From positions 186,001-250,000 of the forward strand of contig CAVZHQ010000002.1 in assembly GCA_963775125.1 (NCBI GenBank): a DNA stretch of 64,000 bases. Reading direction: 5' to 3'. Positions 1 through 10,035 of the stretch are shown here, in pieces. A program made the translations under genes and the position numbers. Position 1 is the stretch's first letter, and the number at the start of each line of letters is the position of its first letter. Below the pieces are notes generated by a model. That model was not told where the DNA came from. It saw only the letters and a program-made list of their open reading frames with translations, and made no database searches. Source of the DNA: JAHECQ01 sp963775125. GTDB taxonomy: Bacteria; Actinomycetota; Acidimicrobiia; Acidimicrobiales; SZUA-35.

Positions 1-1
1 G

Positions 2-97
2 GCGATCACCCACGCGCCGGACGCCGTCCCTGCAGGCTACGAGCCTCCTGCGCCTGGGCGCCTGGGCCGCATGGTCGCCAGACTCCTCGGTGGCTGA
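2..97 (+). CDS. C-terminal end of an unidentified protein (partial)
   Basis: An open frame enters from the left edge and stops at a TGA at 95-97, five bases before the stop of the convergent MFS gene. It encodes about 31 residues rich in Ala, Pro, Gly and Arg, ending in LGRMVARLLGG. The convergent, tightly spaced arrangement is typical of a real gene end, but too little is visible to assign a family. Confidence 0.3.
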   Translation, partial: AITHAPDAVPAGYEPPAPGRLGRMVARLLGG

Positions 98-102
98 CCG
101 GC

Positions 103-1401
103 TCAGGGTGTCAACGGCCTGTTGGCCCGCGGCACACCGTGCACTTTGAGGTAGAAGAAGGCCGCAACCAGCATCACGCCCGCCACGATGTCGCCGAGGT
201 TGGCGAGCATGTGGAACCCGATGGAGCTTCGGATGAAACCCGAGGAGATCCCGGCGATGCCACCGCAGAAGCTCATGACCAGATCGGCGCTGCCCTGCAC
301 CTGGACGCGAGTGTCGATGTCGAATGCCTCGGTGAGCAGTGTCGAGCCGCCGATCATGCCGAAGTTCCAGCCGACCCCGAGTAACCACATCGACGGGAAG
401 AGCAGGTAGTGGTGGTAGCTGGACGCGGCAGCAACCAGGCCGGCCACCACGAGAAAACCGCCGCCCACCATGATCGACTGCACCCGGCCGACCCGGTCGG
501 CGTACCGACCGACCAGCGGAGCGAACGCGAACATGCCGGCGACGTGGACCGACACGACGTAGGGGCTGAGATTCTCCCAGCCGTGAAGCTTCATGTGAAC
601 CGGCGTCATGGCCATCTCGGCCACCATCACGAACTGCGACACCACCATGGCCAAGAGCGCAAGCCGCGCCTTGGGAATCGCCAGGATCATGCGAACCGAT
701 GTCATGACCGGCGGGAGGCGTTCCTTGCTGCCCGCCGCCGTGACACCACCGGCAAGCACCAGGGGGTCCGGCCGAAGTCGAATCGAGGTGTTGACGGCGG
801 CCAAGACGAACAACATTGCGGCAACGAACCACGGTCCGGTGTATTTCTCGAATCCCATCGACTGTCCGATGGACTCTGCCGGGCCGATGGTGAGCGGTCC
901 CCCAACCGCGCCGAATGTCTGGGCGAACACGATGCGCCCGATCGCTCGACTGCGTTGGTCGGGCTCGGCCAGATCGGCGGCGGCGTAGCGAGCGAGCAAG
1001 TTCGAGGCCTGCCCGCTCCCGAAGAGGAAGAGCCCGACGAGGAACAGCGTGAGTGAGCGAGCCTCGACCGCCAACCCGGCAACCACAGCGCCGATCAGCG
1101 CAGTGCCGTAGCCCATCTGGAGTCCTGGCCGCCGACCCATTCGACGCATCCGCCGCGACAGGACCTGGGAGGCGAACGCAGTACCCGTCGTGGTGGTCGC
1201 CACCGAGATGCCGGCCCAGCTCGAGCCGGTGTTGCCGAGGAGGTCGGTCACGACCAGCGATCCGACCGTGACCGACGATGCCAGAGCTGCGCCACCAACG
1301 ATCTGTCCGGTCGTCAGCGCCGACAAGACCTTGCGTTGGACTGCGGCCTTCTCCTCGGTCGAGAGGGTTTGCGGTGGTTCGACTACGGGGGCGGCCGTCA
1401 T
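103..1401 (-). CDS. MFS transporter
   Basis: Predicted major facilitator superfamily permease of about 432 residues with alternating hydrophobic helices throughout. Visible signatures include the loop after helix 2 (SRRMRRMGRRPGLQMG) and a repeat of that motif in the second half (GRYADRVGR), as expected for a 12-helix MFS protein. The substrate cannot be read from sequence; family members of this type are usually drug or metabolite exporters. In-frame ATGs also exist at 1428 and 1434; 1401 was chosen because hydrophobic sequence starts soon after it, and the choice is uncertain. The long open frame further upstream (to about 2283) is antisense to the next gene and is not part of the protein. 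It is divergent from the LLM oxidoreductase with a very short intergenic space. Confidence 0.85.
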   Translation of the reverse strand: MTAAPVVEPPQTLSTEEKAAVQRKVLSALTTGQIVGGAALASSVTVGSLVVTDLLGNTGSSWAGISVATTTTGTAFASQVLSRRMRRMGRRPGLQMGYGTALIGAVVAGLAVEARSLTLFLVGLFLFGSGQASNLLARYAAADLAEPDQRSRAIGRIVFAQTFGAVGGPLTIGPAESIGQSMGFEKYTGPWFVAAMLFVLAAVNTSIRLRPDPLVLAGGVTAAGSKERLPPVMTSVRMILAIPKARLALLAMVVSQFVMVAEMAMTPVHMKLHGWENLSPYVVSVHVAGMFAFAPLVGRYADRVGRVQSIMVGGGFLVVAGLVAAASSYHHYLLFPSMWLLGVGWNFGMIGGSTLLTEAFDIDTRVQVQGSADLVMSFCGGIAGISSGFIRSSIGFHMLANLGDIVAGVMLVAAFFYLKVHGVPRANRPLTP

Positions 1402-1467
1402 TGGCCGGACATTAGTACCTTCGTCCATCCGCATGCCGAATCGTTTCCGACGTGCTCTACTCCTTTC

Positions 1468-2517
1468 ATGCGACTTGGGCTTCTCACCTTGGGCGACCTC
1501 ATCACCGATCCTGTCAGCGGGAAGCGGCACACCGCTGCGACGAGACACCGGTCGATCATCGAACAGGCCGTGCTGGCCGAGGCCAGCGGCTTCTCGTCGG
1601 TCCATCTGGGCGAGCACCACTTCATGGAGTACATCCTCTCGGCCCCCCAGATCGTGCTCGCCTCCATCGCCGAACGCACCCGGACCCTTCGGCTCTCGAC
1701 CGGCGTCACGTTGGCCGCCAACCTCGACCCCGTCCGAATCGCCGAAGACTACGCCACCCTCGACGCGGTCTCCGGCGGCCGCGCCGAGCCGGTCTTCGGC
1801 CGGGGCAACTTCTTTCCGTACGCCTACACCGGCTTCGGCCAGGACGAGCAGGTCGCCACGGAACGCTTCGCTGAGAGCGTCGAGCTCGTCCAACGCCTGT
1901 GGGCCGACGAGTCGGTGACGTGGACCGGGCAGTTCCGTGCACCCTTGACCGAGGCGACCGTTCACCCACGGCCGACACAGGCACCTCCGCCGATGTGGAT
2001 CGGCGGCGGTTTGTCGACGTCCTCGGTCGATCTGGCGGCCAGGCTCGGATGCCGGTTGATGCTGCCCACCGTCTTCGGGCACTGGGGGCTCTATCGGCCG
2101 GCGGTCGAGCGCTTCATCGAACAATGGGAGGCGAACGGACACGACCCGGCCGACCGCCGCATCGGCGCATGCACCCACTTCTTTGTTGCCCGAGACTCGG
2201 CCGATGCCCGCCGACGCTGGCTTCCCCGATACCAGGCCTACCTCAGTGGTGTCACCAACTGGCAGAACCTCTCGGCCCGCCAAGCAGGGAAGTCGACCGG
2301 GTTGTTCAAGGACGGCTCGGCCGAGAAGAACCTGTCCGGTGTCGCCATCTGCGGCTCAGTCGAGGAAGTCATCGACCGAATGGGCCAGCTCCACCAGGAG
2401 CTCCAGATCGATACCCATCTTCTCATGTCGGACATGGGCGGCATGCCCGACGAGGAACTGTTCGAGGCGATCGAGCTGACCGGCTCTGCGGTCCTTCCTG
2501 CCGTCGCCGACTGGTAG
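1468..2517 (+). CDS. LLM-class flavin-dependent oxidoreductase
   Basis: A luciferase-like (bacterial luciferase / F420 or FMN TIM-barrel) oxidoreductase of 349 residues. It starts MRLGLLTLGDL and has the early HLGEHHF segment and the ATLDAVSGGRAEPVFGRG region typical of LLM monooxygenases. The start at 1468 opens directly on the first beta strand, whereas longer versions of the frame run into the divergent MFS gene. Such enzymes use reduced flavin or F420 to oxidise or reduce diverse organic substrates in the cytosol. The substrate is unknown. The divergent MFS pump could export or import its substrate, which is inference from position only. Confidence 0.9.
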   Translation: MRLGLLTLGDLITDPVSGKRHTAATRHRSIIEQAVLAEASGFSSVHLGEHHFMEYILSAPQIVLASIAERTRTLRLSTGVTLAANLDPVRIAEDYATLDAVSGGRAEPVFGRGNFFPYAYTGFGQDEQVATERFAESVELVQRLWADESVTWTGQFRAPLTEATVHPRPTQAPPPMWIGGGLSTSSVDLAARLGCRLMLPTVFGHWGLYRPAVERFIEQWEANGHDPADRRIGACTHFFVARDSADARRRWLPRYQAYLSGVTNWQNLSARQAGKSTGLFKDGSAEKNLSGVAICGSVEEVIDRMGQLHQELQIDTHLLMSDMGGMPDEELFEAIELTGSAVLPAVADW

Positions 2518-2604
2518 GGCCACAAGCTGGTGGAACGCCGGGCAGGGGATCGTCGGTCACGCGAGAATCCGGCTGAATACGTGGCGGTGCGGCAGACTGA
2601 CGCC

Positions 2605-3195
2605 GTGGACATCGCCACTCTCATCGCCGCCACCTGGTCAGCGGGAGTCAACGCGTATCTGACGATCCTTCTACTGGGGGTCAGCGGGCGTCTCGGTTGG
2701 GCGGAAACACCTGACGCACTGCAGCAGACGTGGGTCCTGATCGCCGCAGGTGCGCTCTTCGTCGTCGAGTTCGTCGTCGACAAGGTTCCCCTGCTCGACA
2801 GCGCCTGGGACGCCGTGCATACCCTCGTCCGCCCGGTCATCGGTGCCGCAATCGGCGTAGCGATCGCCGACCCGGAGGCGAACCAACTGGTCGCCGCACT
2901 GCTCGGCGGCGGCCTGGCCTTCACCGGCCACGCCGCCAAGGCGTCGACCCGGCTCGCCATCAATTCCTCCCCCGAGCCCGTGACCAACAGCTTGGCCAGC
3001 CTGGGCGAGGACGGCGTCGTCGCCACCATCGTGGTCCTGTCGATGTCCTATCCACGCGTCGCAGCGGTCAGCGCCATCATCGCCATGATCTCCTTCGCAG
3101 TTGTCGCCTTCGTGCTCCTGCGCTTGGCCCGACGCGGGCGTCGGCGCCCTCCGGCGCCTTACCCAACCCCCGCCCCCCGTTCTGCAAGCCCGTGA
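2605..3195 (+). CDS. DUF4126 family membrane protein
   Basis: Integral membrane protein of about 196 residues that I place in DUF4126. It has an N-terminal segment reading WSAGVNAYLTILLLGVSGR, several Gly/Ala-rich hydrophobic segments, and the conserved-looking GGGLAFTGHAAKASTRL loop. A GTG at 2605 (VDIATLIAATW) is the best start because the preceding residues are hydrophilic and lack family character. The function of the family is unknown. The stop codon lies inside a palindromic repeat element, so the last dozen residues (Pro/Ala/Ser-rich) are encoded by repeat or flanking sequence and are probably not functionally constrained. Confidence 0.78.
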   Translation: MDIATLIAATWSAGVNAYLTILLLGVSGRLGWAETPDALQQTWVLIAAGALFVVEFVVDKVPLLDSAWDAVHTLVRPVIGAAIGVAIADPEANQLVAALLGGGLAFTGHAAKASTRLAINSSPEPVTNSLASLGEDGVVATIVVLSMSYPRVAAVSAIIAMISFAVVAFVLLRLARRGRRRPPAPYPTPAPRSASP

Positions 3196-3290
3196 CCCCC
3201 TATCCCCGTTCTGCAAGCCCGTGACCCCATCGCAGGGGTCACCCGTCTTGCGGAACGGGGCTGAGGTGCGACCAGCTTGCAGTTCGGGGC
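3171..3290. repeat. Palindromic intergenic repeat, family A, copy 1
   Basis: Arms at 3204-3228 (CCCCGTTCTGCAAGCCCG then TGACCCC) and 3235-3260 form a near-perfect inverted repeat around a 6-base loop. An extra left half-copy lies at 3174-3199 and an extra right half (GCTTGCAGTTCGGGG) at 3275-3289. The same GTTCTGCAAGC / GCTTGCAGAAC arms recur near 4997, 7548 and 34977. The element sits between gene ends and could act as a bidirectional terminator or be a REP-like sequence. Confidence 0.8.
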
Positions 3291-3345
3291 GGGCGAGGAG
3301 GAGTGGGCTGGAGCCTGGGAAGCAGCGGTGGCTACGCTCCGCGAC

Positions 3346-4953
3346 ATGACGATGGCCGCCCGGACCTTGCCAAACGCCTACACGCCGAGACTGATGGGGA
3401 ATCTTCCGGCCGAGGCCGCCCGTCTGTGGGGTGACCGAGAAGCCCTCGTCTGGGGCCGAGCCCGATGGACCCACACCGAGTTCGCGTCCGAGGTCGACCT
3501 CGTGGCGAAGGCCCTCGTCGGTATCGGGGTTCAACCGGGTGACAAGGTCGGCATCTGGATGACGAACCGTCCTGAGTGGCTCTTTCTGATGTACGCCATC
3601 CCGGCAGTCGGAGGAGTGACGGTTCCTCTCAACACTCGTTACCGGGCCGAGGACGTCCAGTACACGGTCGACCAGTCGGATACTTCGACGCTGATCTTCA
3701 ACGACAAGTCGGGGCCCATCGACTACGCGGCGATGGTCCGTGAAGTAGGGGCCGAGTGGCCGAAGGTCGAACGCATGGTCGTGCTTGGCGACGACCGACC
3801 CGACGGCTCCATTGGTTGGAGCGAGTTCCTCGCTGCGGGCACAACCGTGAGCGATGAGACGCTCGCTGCACGCTCCGCCGCAGTCCGGTTCGACGATCCG
3901 ATGATCATCATCTACACGTCGGGAACCACCAGCCTCCCCAAGGGAGCGGTGCACAACCATTCCGTGATCCGCAACGTGGTCGAGAGGACGCAAATGCACG
4001 GGGTCACCGTCGATGACGTCCATGCAGGCTACCTGCCGCTCTTCCACGCGTTCGGCTACACCGAGGTCGCGCTGTTCACCATCCTCACCGGCGGCAAGAC
4101 CGTTCTGTTCGAGACCTTCGATGCCGAGGCCATCCTCGATGCAGCCGAGACCGAAGGCATCACCTTCCTGCACGGCTTCGACACCCACTGGGGCGATTTC
4201 CTCCGGGTGAACGCCGCTCGGCCGCGCCAACTCGCCCTGCGGCTGGGCACCCTTGCTGCCGGCCAGGAATCGAGCACACCGGTCGCACGGCGGGTTCAGG
4301 CCGAGCTGTGCCCGACCGTGTCGGGCTGGGGCATGAGCGAGGTGTGGACCGCCTGCGTCGTCGGCCACGTGACCAACACCATCGAGCAGCGAACCGAGGC
4401 GTCCGGTTACCCCATGCACGGTGTCGAGTTGCAGGTCATCGATCCCGAAACGGGACTCGAACAGCCGCCGAACACTCCGGGCGAACTGCTCTGCCGCAGC
4501 TATACCACGATGCTCGGTTACTACCAGAAGCCCGAGGCGACCGCCGAGACCATCGACGCCGAGGGCTGGCTGCACTCGGGTGACCTGTGTCGAATGCGAC
4601 CCGATGGTCACGTCGTCTTCATGGGTCGACTGAAAGACATGCTGAAGGTCGGAGGCGAGAACGTGGCACCCGCCGAGATGGAGGGTCGTCTCCGAGAACT
4701 TCCCGGAGTGAACGACGCTGCAATCGTCGGCCTCCCGGATGCTCGAATGGGTGAGGTACCGGTTGCCTACGTCTTGCCCGAGGCGGGAGCGGTCCTCGAT
4801 CCCGATCATCTACTCGATCATCTGCGGTCTCGTGTCGCCAGCTTCAAGATGCCGAGGCACGTCAAGATCGTCGATGCACTTCCGATGACACCGACCGGCA
4901 AGATCCGCAAGGTCGAGCTTCGTGCTCAGGCGTTGGAGGACTTCGGTGGCTGA
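3346..4953 (+). CDS. AMP-dependent acyl-CoA synthetase (fatty-acid/aromatic acyl-CoA ligase)
   Basis: ANL-superfamily adenylate-forming enzyme of 535 residues. It activates a carboxylic acid with ATP and CoA. The P-loop-like motif IIYTSGTTSLPKGAVH, the A5-type segment GWGMSE, the hinge region GWLHSGDLCRMRPDG and the C-terminal catalytic lysine region (PMTPTGKIRKVELR) are all present and in normal order, so the enzyme should be active. The ATG at 3346 follows a repeat-derived, low-quality upstream frame and gives the usual family length. It is followed, after a second palindromic repeat, by a CoA-transferase, which suggests a shared role in acyl-CoA catabolism. The substrate is not determinable. 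Confidence 0.93.
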   Translation: MTMAARTLPNAYTPRLMGNLPAEAARLWGDREALVWGRARWTHTEFASEVDLVAKALVGIGVQPGDKVGIWMTNRPEWLFLMYAIPAVGGVTVPLNTRYRAEDVQYTVDQSDTSTLIFNDKSGPIDYAAMVREVGAEWPKVERMVVLGDDRPDGSIGWSEFLAAGTTVSDETLAARSAAVRFDDPMIIIYTSGTTSLPKGAVHNHSVIRNVVERTQMHGVTVDDVHAGYLPLFHAFGYTEVALFTILTGGKTVLFETFDAEAILDAAETEGITFLHGFDTHWGDFLRVNAARPRQLALRLGTLAAGQESSTPVARRVQAELCPTVSGWGMSEVWTACVVGHVTNTIEQRTEASGYPMHGVELQVIDPETGLEQPPNTPGELLCRSYTTMLGYYQKPEATAETIDAEGWLHSGDLCRMRPDGHVVFMGRLKDMLKVGGENVAPAEMEGRLRELPGVNDAAIVGLPDARMGEVPVAYVLPEAGAVLDPDHLLDHLRSRVASFKMPRHVKIVDALPMTPTGKIRKVELRAQALEDFGG

Positions 4954-4967
4954 TCCCACAGACCCAC

Positions 4968-5048
4968 GAACTGCAAGCTCCATCCCACGCAGCCCGGTTC
5001 TGCAAGCCCCCGACCCCGCCACAGGGGTCGGGGGTCTTGCAGAACGGC
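4968..5048. repeat. Palindromic intergenic repeat, family A, copy 2
   Basis: Arms 4997-5017 (GTTCTGCAAGCCCCCGACCCC split by a 6-base loop from its complement) and 5024-5045 are complementary except for one extra T. An additional half-site GAACTGCAAGC lies at 4968-4978. It lies between the acyl-CoA ligase stop (4953) and the CoA-transferase start (5057), both on the plus strand, so it is not restricted to convergent gene ends. Confidence 0.8.
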
Positions 5049-5056
5049 GGGCGGGG

Positions 5057-7490
5057 ATGTTGGGGCGCTACCGGGTGCTCGACCTCACCGACGGCGGGGC
5101 GCAGCTCGCCGGTTACGCCTTGGCCCAGCTGGGCGCAGACGTGATCGCCGTGGAGCCGCCGGGCGGCCAGGGGTCTCGAGCAGTGGGACCGTTCACAACG
5201 GGACGAGCCCACCCGGACTCGAGCATCACGCATTGGGCATACAGCCGCGGGAAGCGATCGGTGGTCATCGACCTGCAGACAGCCGAGGGTCAGGGTGCGC
5301 TCCGCTCGCTCGCCGCCGGGTCCGATGTCCTGATCGAGTCCGCTCGACCGGGCACGATGGCCGCCCTCGGCCTCGGACCCGAGGCGATGCTTGCGCTCAA
5401 TCCGGCGCTGGTCCACGCGTCGCTGACCCCGTTCGGTTCGACAGGACCGAGGGCACAGTGGCACGCCACGGACCTGACCATCATGGCGTCGTGCAGTGCC
5501 ATGGCGCTGACCGGCGATGCCGACCGGCCACCCCTGCGGTTGTCGGCACCTCAGGGCATGCGGTTCGCGGGCGCCGCCGGCGCCTCGGCGATCGTCCTGG
5601 CACTGCTCGATCGCGCCCGGACCGGTCGGGGGCAACACACCGATGTGTCGGCCCAGCAGGTCGCTGCGCTCGCGACGCAGGCGGGGCTGATGGCCGCAGC
5701 GGTGAACGCACCGATCCCCTCGCGGACCGCGGGCGGAGCGCAGGTCGGCCCGTTGGCGCTGCGGTTCGTCTACCCGGCAGCTGACGGGTACGTCTCGATC
5801 ACGCACGTCTTCGGGCCGGCCATCGGTCCGGCTACTGCGGCGCTACTCCAATGGGCGCACGAAGAGGGACACTGCTCGGCCGACGCTGGTTGCCAAGGAC
5901 TGGATCGCCTTTCCGGTCCTGGTCGATCAGGGTCTCGAGACGGTCGAGACGTTCGAGGAATCGAAGGCCGCCATCGCCGCACTCACGTCCTCGAAGACGA
6001 AACTCCAACTGCTGGCCGGAGCTCGTGAACGTCGCCTACTGATGGCCCCGATCGCAACACCGCTCGACGTCATGAACGACGAACATCTCGAAGCTCGCGG
6101 CTTCTACGGGCATCTCGACGTTGTCGGCCGATCCGTCCGCGCGCCCGGCCCATTCGTGCAGGCGACCCCCTCGGCGCTTCGACCGCTCGGACCACCCCCA
6201 AGCCTGGGCGCCCACACTGCGACGGTCGCGAACGAGCCTCAACGCCAACCCGTCCTGGGTCCACGCTGGGGTGACCCGACGGCCGACGGTCCCCTGGTCG
6301 GCCTGAAGGTGCTGGACTTCACCTGGTCGATTGCCGGGCCGCACGCGACGCGCGTCCTGGCCGACCACGGGGCGACCGTCGTCAAGATCGAATCGGAGAC
6401 CAAGCTCGATGCGGCCCGCGGGTTCATGCCGATCCACGACAACCAGCCTGGTGCCGAGCAGTCCGCGCTCTTCGACGACATGAACGCAGGTAAGCACTCG
6501 CTGACGCTGGATCTCAACAAAGCCCAATCCCTCGACGTGATCCGCGACCTCGTGATCTGGGCCGACGTCGTCACCGAGTCGTTCTCGCCTCGGGCCATGC
6601 GCGGCTGGGGACTCGCCTACGAGGACCTCGTGAGGATCAATCCGTCGATCATCATGCTCTCCACCTGCCTGACCGGGCAGACCGGCCCCCTCGCCGGCTT
6701 GGCCGGATACGGCAACCTCGGCGCCGCTCTTGCCGGCTTCTATGGGCTGGGCCGCTGGCCCGACCGTCCGCCCGCCGGGCCGTTCGGGGCGTACACCGAC
6801 TACACCTCCACGCATTTCGTGGTCACCGCTGTGCTCGCTGCGCTGGACCATCGGCGGTTCACCGGGGAAGGCCAGTACCTCGACCTGTCGCAGGCCGAGG
6901 CCGCGATGCAGTTCCTCGCGCCCGAACTCTTGGCCGCTTCGGTCACGGGCACCGACCCGGAACCGATCGGCAACGACGACCTGGCCATCGCTCCCCACGG
7001 GGTCTACCCCGCGGCGGGCGACGACAAATGGGTGGCCATCGCCTGCCAGAGCGATGAGGCATGGTTGGCTCTCTGCGTAGCGATGAACCGTCCCGACCTG
7101 AGAGGCGAGGCGAGCCTCCTCGAAAGCAGCGGCCGACTTGGGGCCAGACGACGACTGGATGAAGCGGTCGGTGCGTGGACCGCCACCCGGGACGCCGAAG
7201 TCACCGCAGTCCAGCTCCAAGCGGCAGGTGTCGCCGCCTACCGGGTGCAGAACAGCCCGGAATGCTTGACCGACCCGCAGCTCCTTGATCGGGGGCATTT
7301 CGTCGACCTCGATCACCCGAACCGACCTTGCCTCGTTGAAGCGACCCGCTTCCGTCTGGAGGCGTCGCCCGGCCGGCCGCGTCGTCGTGCGCCGCAGCTC
7401 GGTGAGCACACGTTCGAAGTCCTCACCGAGTTCCTCGGGTACGACAGCGATCGAATTGCCGAACTGGCCGAGGCCGAAGTTCTCGGCTGA
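5057..7490 (+). CDS. Two-domain CaiB/BaiF family CoA-transferase, frameshifted
   Basis: Two class III CoA-transferase (CaiB/BaiF, Pfam CoA_transf_3) domains in one gene of about 810 codons. Domain 1 starts GRYRVLDLTDGGAQLAGYAL. Domain 2 starts near 6295 with GPLVGLKVLDFTWSIAGPHA. Between about 5872 and 5885 the frame must shift by one extra base: upstream the frame reads to HEEGHCSA, and downstream the shifted frame reads TLVAKDWIAFPVLVDQG and continues uninterrupted into domain 2. The reading in the shifted frame is clearly protein-like, so an assembly indel or a very recent mutation is likelier than two separate genes. These enzymes move CoA between carboxylic acids. The neighbouring acyl-CoA ligase fits fatty or bile/terpenoid acid breakdown. 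Confidence 0.82.
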
Positions 7491-7513
7491 AGCCTCATCA
7501 ACGCCGGCGAATG

Positions 7514-7602
7514 GTCGCCAACTGCAAGACCGGCGCACCTCAGCCCCGAACTGCAAGCCCGTTGACCCCCAGGCGGGGGTGAACAGCTTGCAGAACCGGG
7601 GG
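7514..7602. repeat. Palindromic intergenic repeat, family A, copy 3
   Basis: Arms at 7548-7570 (GAACTGCAAGCCCGTTGACC...) and 7575-7596 (...CAGCTTGCAGAAC) flank a short loop. A further half-site ACTGCAAG is at 7521-7528. It lies between the convergent ends of the CoA-transferase and the flavin monooxygenase, a position suited to a bidirectional terminator. It is followed by a G-rich tract to about 7640. Confidence 0.78.
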
Positions 7603-7639
7603 GGGTGGGTGGGGTGGGGCGGGTGGGTCAGGGAGCGGG

Positions 7640-9275
7640 TCAGGCGGGGGCGTGCGCCTCGAACCGGAAGCCCTCGTAGCCGTTGGCCGCGATCTGCTCG
7701 CACCGCTCGACGTAGGCCGGGAAGCCGGGCAGCGGCATGAAGACACGAGGCTTGCCGGGGATGTTCGCTCCCAGGTACCACGAGTTGCAGGTGGGGAAGA
7801 TGGTGCGGTCGGCAACCGAGTTCACGTGGGCCACCCACTCATCGACGGCATGGCGTTCGGCCTCGATGACCGCGTGCCCCGCGGCGTCCATGTGGTCGAT
7901 GCAGTCCATGATCCAGTCGACGTGCTGCTCGGTGGCGATGACCATGTTGGCCAGGACCGAGGGCGAGCCCGGACCGGTGATCATGAACAGGTTCGGGAAC
8001 CCGGTCACCCCGAGGCCGAGGTAGGTCACCGGGCCGGCGGCCCACGTCTCGGCCAGCGGCTCGCCGCCCCGTCCTCGGATGTCGACCCGCAGCAGCGAGC
8101 CGGTCATGGCGTCGAAGCCGGTGGCGAAGATCAGCACGTCGAACTCGTACTCGGTCTCGCCCACCTGCAAACCCGTCGGGGTGATCCGGCTGATCGGTTG
8201 GCCGTGCTCGCTGACGTCGACCAAGGTCACGTTCGGCCGGTTGTAGGTGGCGTAGTAGTCGGTGTCGACGACCAGACGCTTGCAGCCGATCATTCCGCGT
8301 GGGCGTGAGCCGCTGCGCCACGGCGGGATCGTGCACGATCTCGGCGATCTTGCCGCGGACGAAATCGGCGGCCAACTGATTGGCGGCCGGGTTACGCATG
8401 AGATCACGGAAGCCGGACAGGAACATGGGTCCGCCCTGCTGCCACAGATACTCCATCTCATCCCGGAACGCCTGGGGCGAGAGATCGACGGCGTTGGGCG
8501 CCGGCCGTTGGTACCGGTCGCCGAATGCTCCGGGCATCCGGCGGTTTCGCTCCCGGAACGCGGCGTACTCGGCCTTGATGGCCGCTTGCTCGGCCGGATC
8601 GAGGGGACGGTTCTGCGCGGGGATGGTGAACTGCGCCGTTCGTTGGAAGACCGTCAGGTGCGCGGCGGTCTGAGCGATCACCGGGATGGCCTGGATTCCC
8701 GAGGATCCGGTCCCGATGATGCCGACGCGCTTGCCCGCGAGGTCGACGCCATCGTGGGGCCAGCGACCGGTGTGGACCAGTTGGCCGGCGAAGGAGTCCC
8801 GCCCTTCGATGTCGGGAAGGTTGGCGGTCGAGAGGCAACCGGTGGCCATGATGACGAACCGGGCGGTGACCGCCTCGCCGGCGTCGGTGGTGACCCTCCA
8901 CCACAACCGGTCCTCGTCGAAGACCGCCGCTTCGACCCTCGTCTCGAAGGTGATGTGGCGGCGAAGATCGAACCGGTCGGCGACGTGCTGGGCGTACCGA
9001 AGGATCTCGGGCTGGGTGGCGTAGCGCTCGGTCCACTCCCATTCCTGTTGCAGCTCGTCGTCGAAGTCATAGGAGTACTCCATGCTGTCGACGTCACAGC
9101 GGGCGCCCGGGTACCGGTTCCAGTACCAGGTTCCGCCCACGTCGGTCCCGGTCTCGAAACAGCGGACCGTGCGGCCCGACGTCGCCATCCGATGGACCAG
9201 GTACATGCCGGCGAAGCCGGCACCGACCACGACCGCGTCGACCGAAGGTGCATCGTTCACCTGCTCGTTGCTCAC
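7640..9275 (-). CDS. FAD-dependent monooxygenase (BVMO/FMO-like), frameshifted
   Basis: Flavin-containing monooxygenase resembling cyclohexanone-type Baeyer-Villiger enzymes, about 544 residues. The first Rossmann motif (VVVGAGFAGMYLVHRM), the segment GGTWYWNRYPGARCDVDS and the second Rossmann motif (VGIIGTGSSGIQAIP) are present. The frame breaks near 8300: the upstream frame reaches HDPAVAQRLTP and the next frame resumes as RGMIGCKRLVVDTDYY, the usual family continuation, implying one extra base. A GTG at 9275 (VSNEQVNDAPSVDAVVVGAG) is the probable start. NADPH and O2 would be used to oxygenate ketones or other substrates. Its 3' end converges on the CoA-transferase. Confidence 0.85.
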
Positions 9276-9327
9276 AGGCAGGAAGGTACCCGCGGCAGCC
9301 AACCCGGGCGAACCTGGGGCCGTCGGC

Positions 9328-10035
9328 TCAGTTGACGCAGGGATCGCCGCCGCGGTCGATGACTGCGCCGACGGTGGAGAGGAATCTCCATTGGTAGCGG
9401 TCGGGATCCAACGAGAGGGCCAACACGCCATGGTGGCTGGTCGAACGGAAGGCCGAGGTCGGCAGGAGTTCGCCGGCAACGGGTTTGCGAAGCGAAACAC
9501 CACCGGTTCCGCCCACCGCGGTCACCATTCGGGACCGGTGGCGGCCGAACTTGGGGTGGAAGCAGTTGTCGTACTCGGCCCGGGTGCCGTCCTGAGAGGC
9601 GCAGTCTCCGACGGGGAGAATGGTGCCCGGCAGCGTGTCGAGCAGCGCGCTCACCGCAGGTGCCTCGTCAGTGCCGCACGTCGCCATGTCACCCACCGCC
9701 ACGACATCAGCCACGAACGGCCGTCCGTTGGTGCATACGGTCTGTGCCGACACGGTGCCGTTCGCGGCCCGGGCCGCGACGTAGTACTGCAGTTGACCCG
9801 ATCGAGTGGAGTCGACGGACGACAGACCGGCGACCCCGCCCCTCCAGTAGATCGGCCCACCGTCGACCGACCGGTACACGACATAGTTCGCCGCACCCAC
9901 TGCGGTCGGCCACGTGACCGTGTTGGATGTGGCCGTGGCGACGACCGAGCAACTCGAAGGGGAACAAGCGTCTGAGCCTCGGCCGTCAACCCGGCGCCGA
10001 GCGACGCCGAGAATCGTCTCAGCCGAAGACTCGGG
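9328..10035 (-). pseudogene. Remnant of a secreted metallophosphatase with an Fn3-like domain
   Basis: An open frame begins right after the TGA of the GMC oxidoreductase, in the same phase, with no credible start codon or signal peptide. It reads as a fibronectin-like segment (VTWPTAVGAANYVVYRS) followed by the opening of a metallophosphatase domain (VAVGDMATCGTDEAPAV, then DNCFHPKFGRHRSRM). It then jumps to what looks like the extreme C-terminus of the same family (HHGVLALSLDPDRYQWRF to GGDPCVN). The central catalytic part, including the second metal-binding motifs, is missing and the expected Gly-Asn-His motif is degraded. I read it as an N-terminally truncated and internally deleted gene. 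A GTG at 9900 could still allow translation of a fragment. Confidence 0.6.

Noticed and set aside
2671..4809. Long minus-strand open frame antisense to the acyl-CoA ligase and DUF4126 gene
   Set aside because: Arg/Gly/His-rich composition with no family pattern; typical antisense frame in high-GC DNA.
5872..5885. Programmed ribosomal frameshift in the two-domain CoA-transferase
   Set aside because: No slippery heptamer or obvious downstream structure, and many unrelated genes show similar one-base slips.
6036..7838. 600-codon minus-strand frame antisense to the CoA-transferase
   Set aside because: No recognisable domain; it mirrors the codon pattern of the plus-strand gene.
9707..9967. 86-codon minus-strand frame starting MFPFELLGRRHGH
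   Set aside because: Out of phase with the metallophosphatase remnant and without protein-like pattern.
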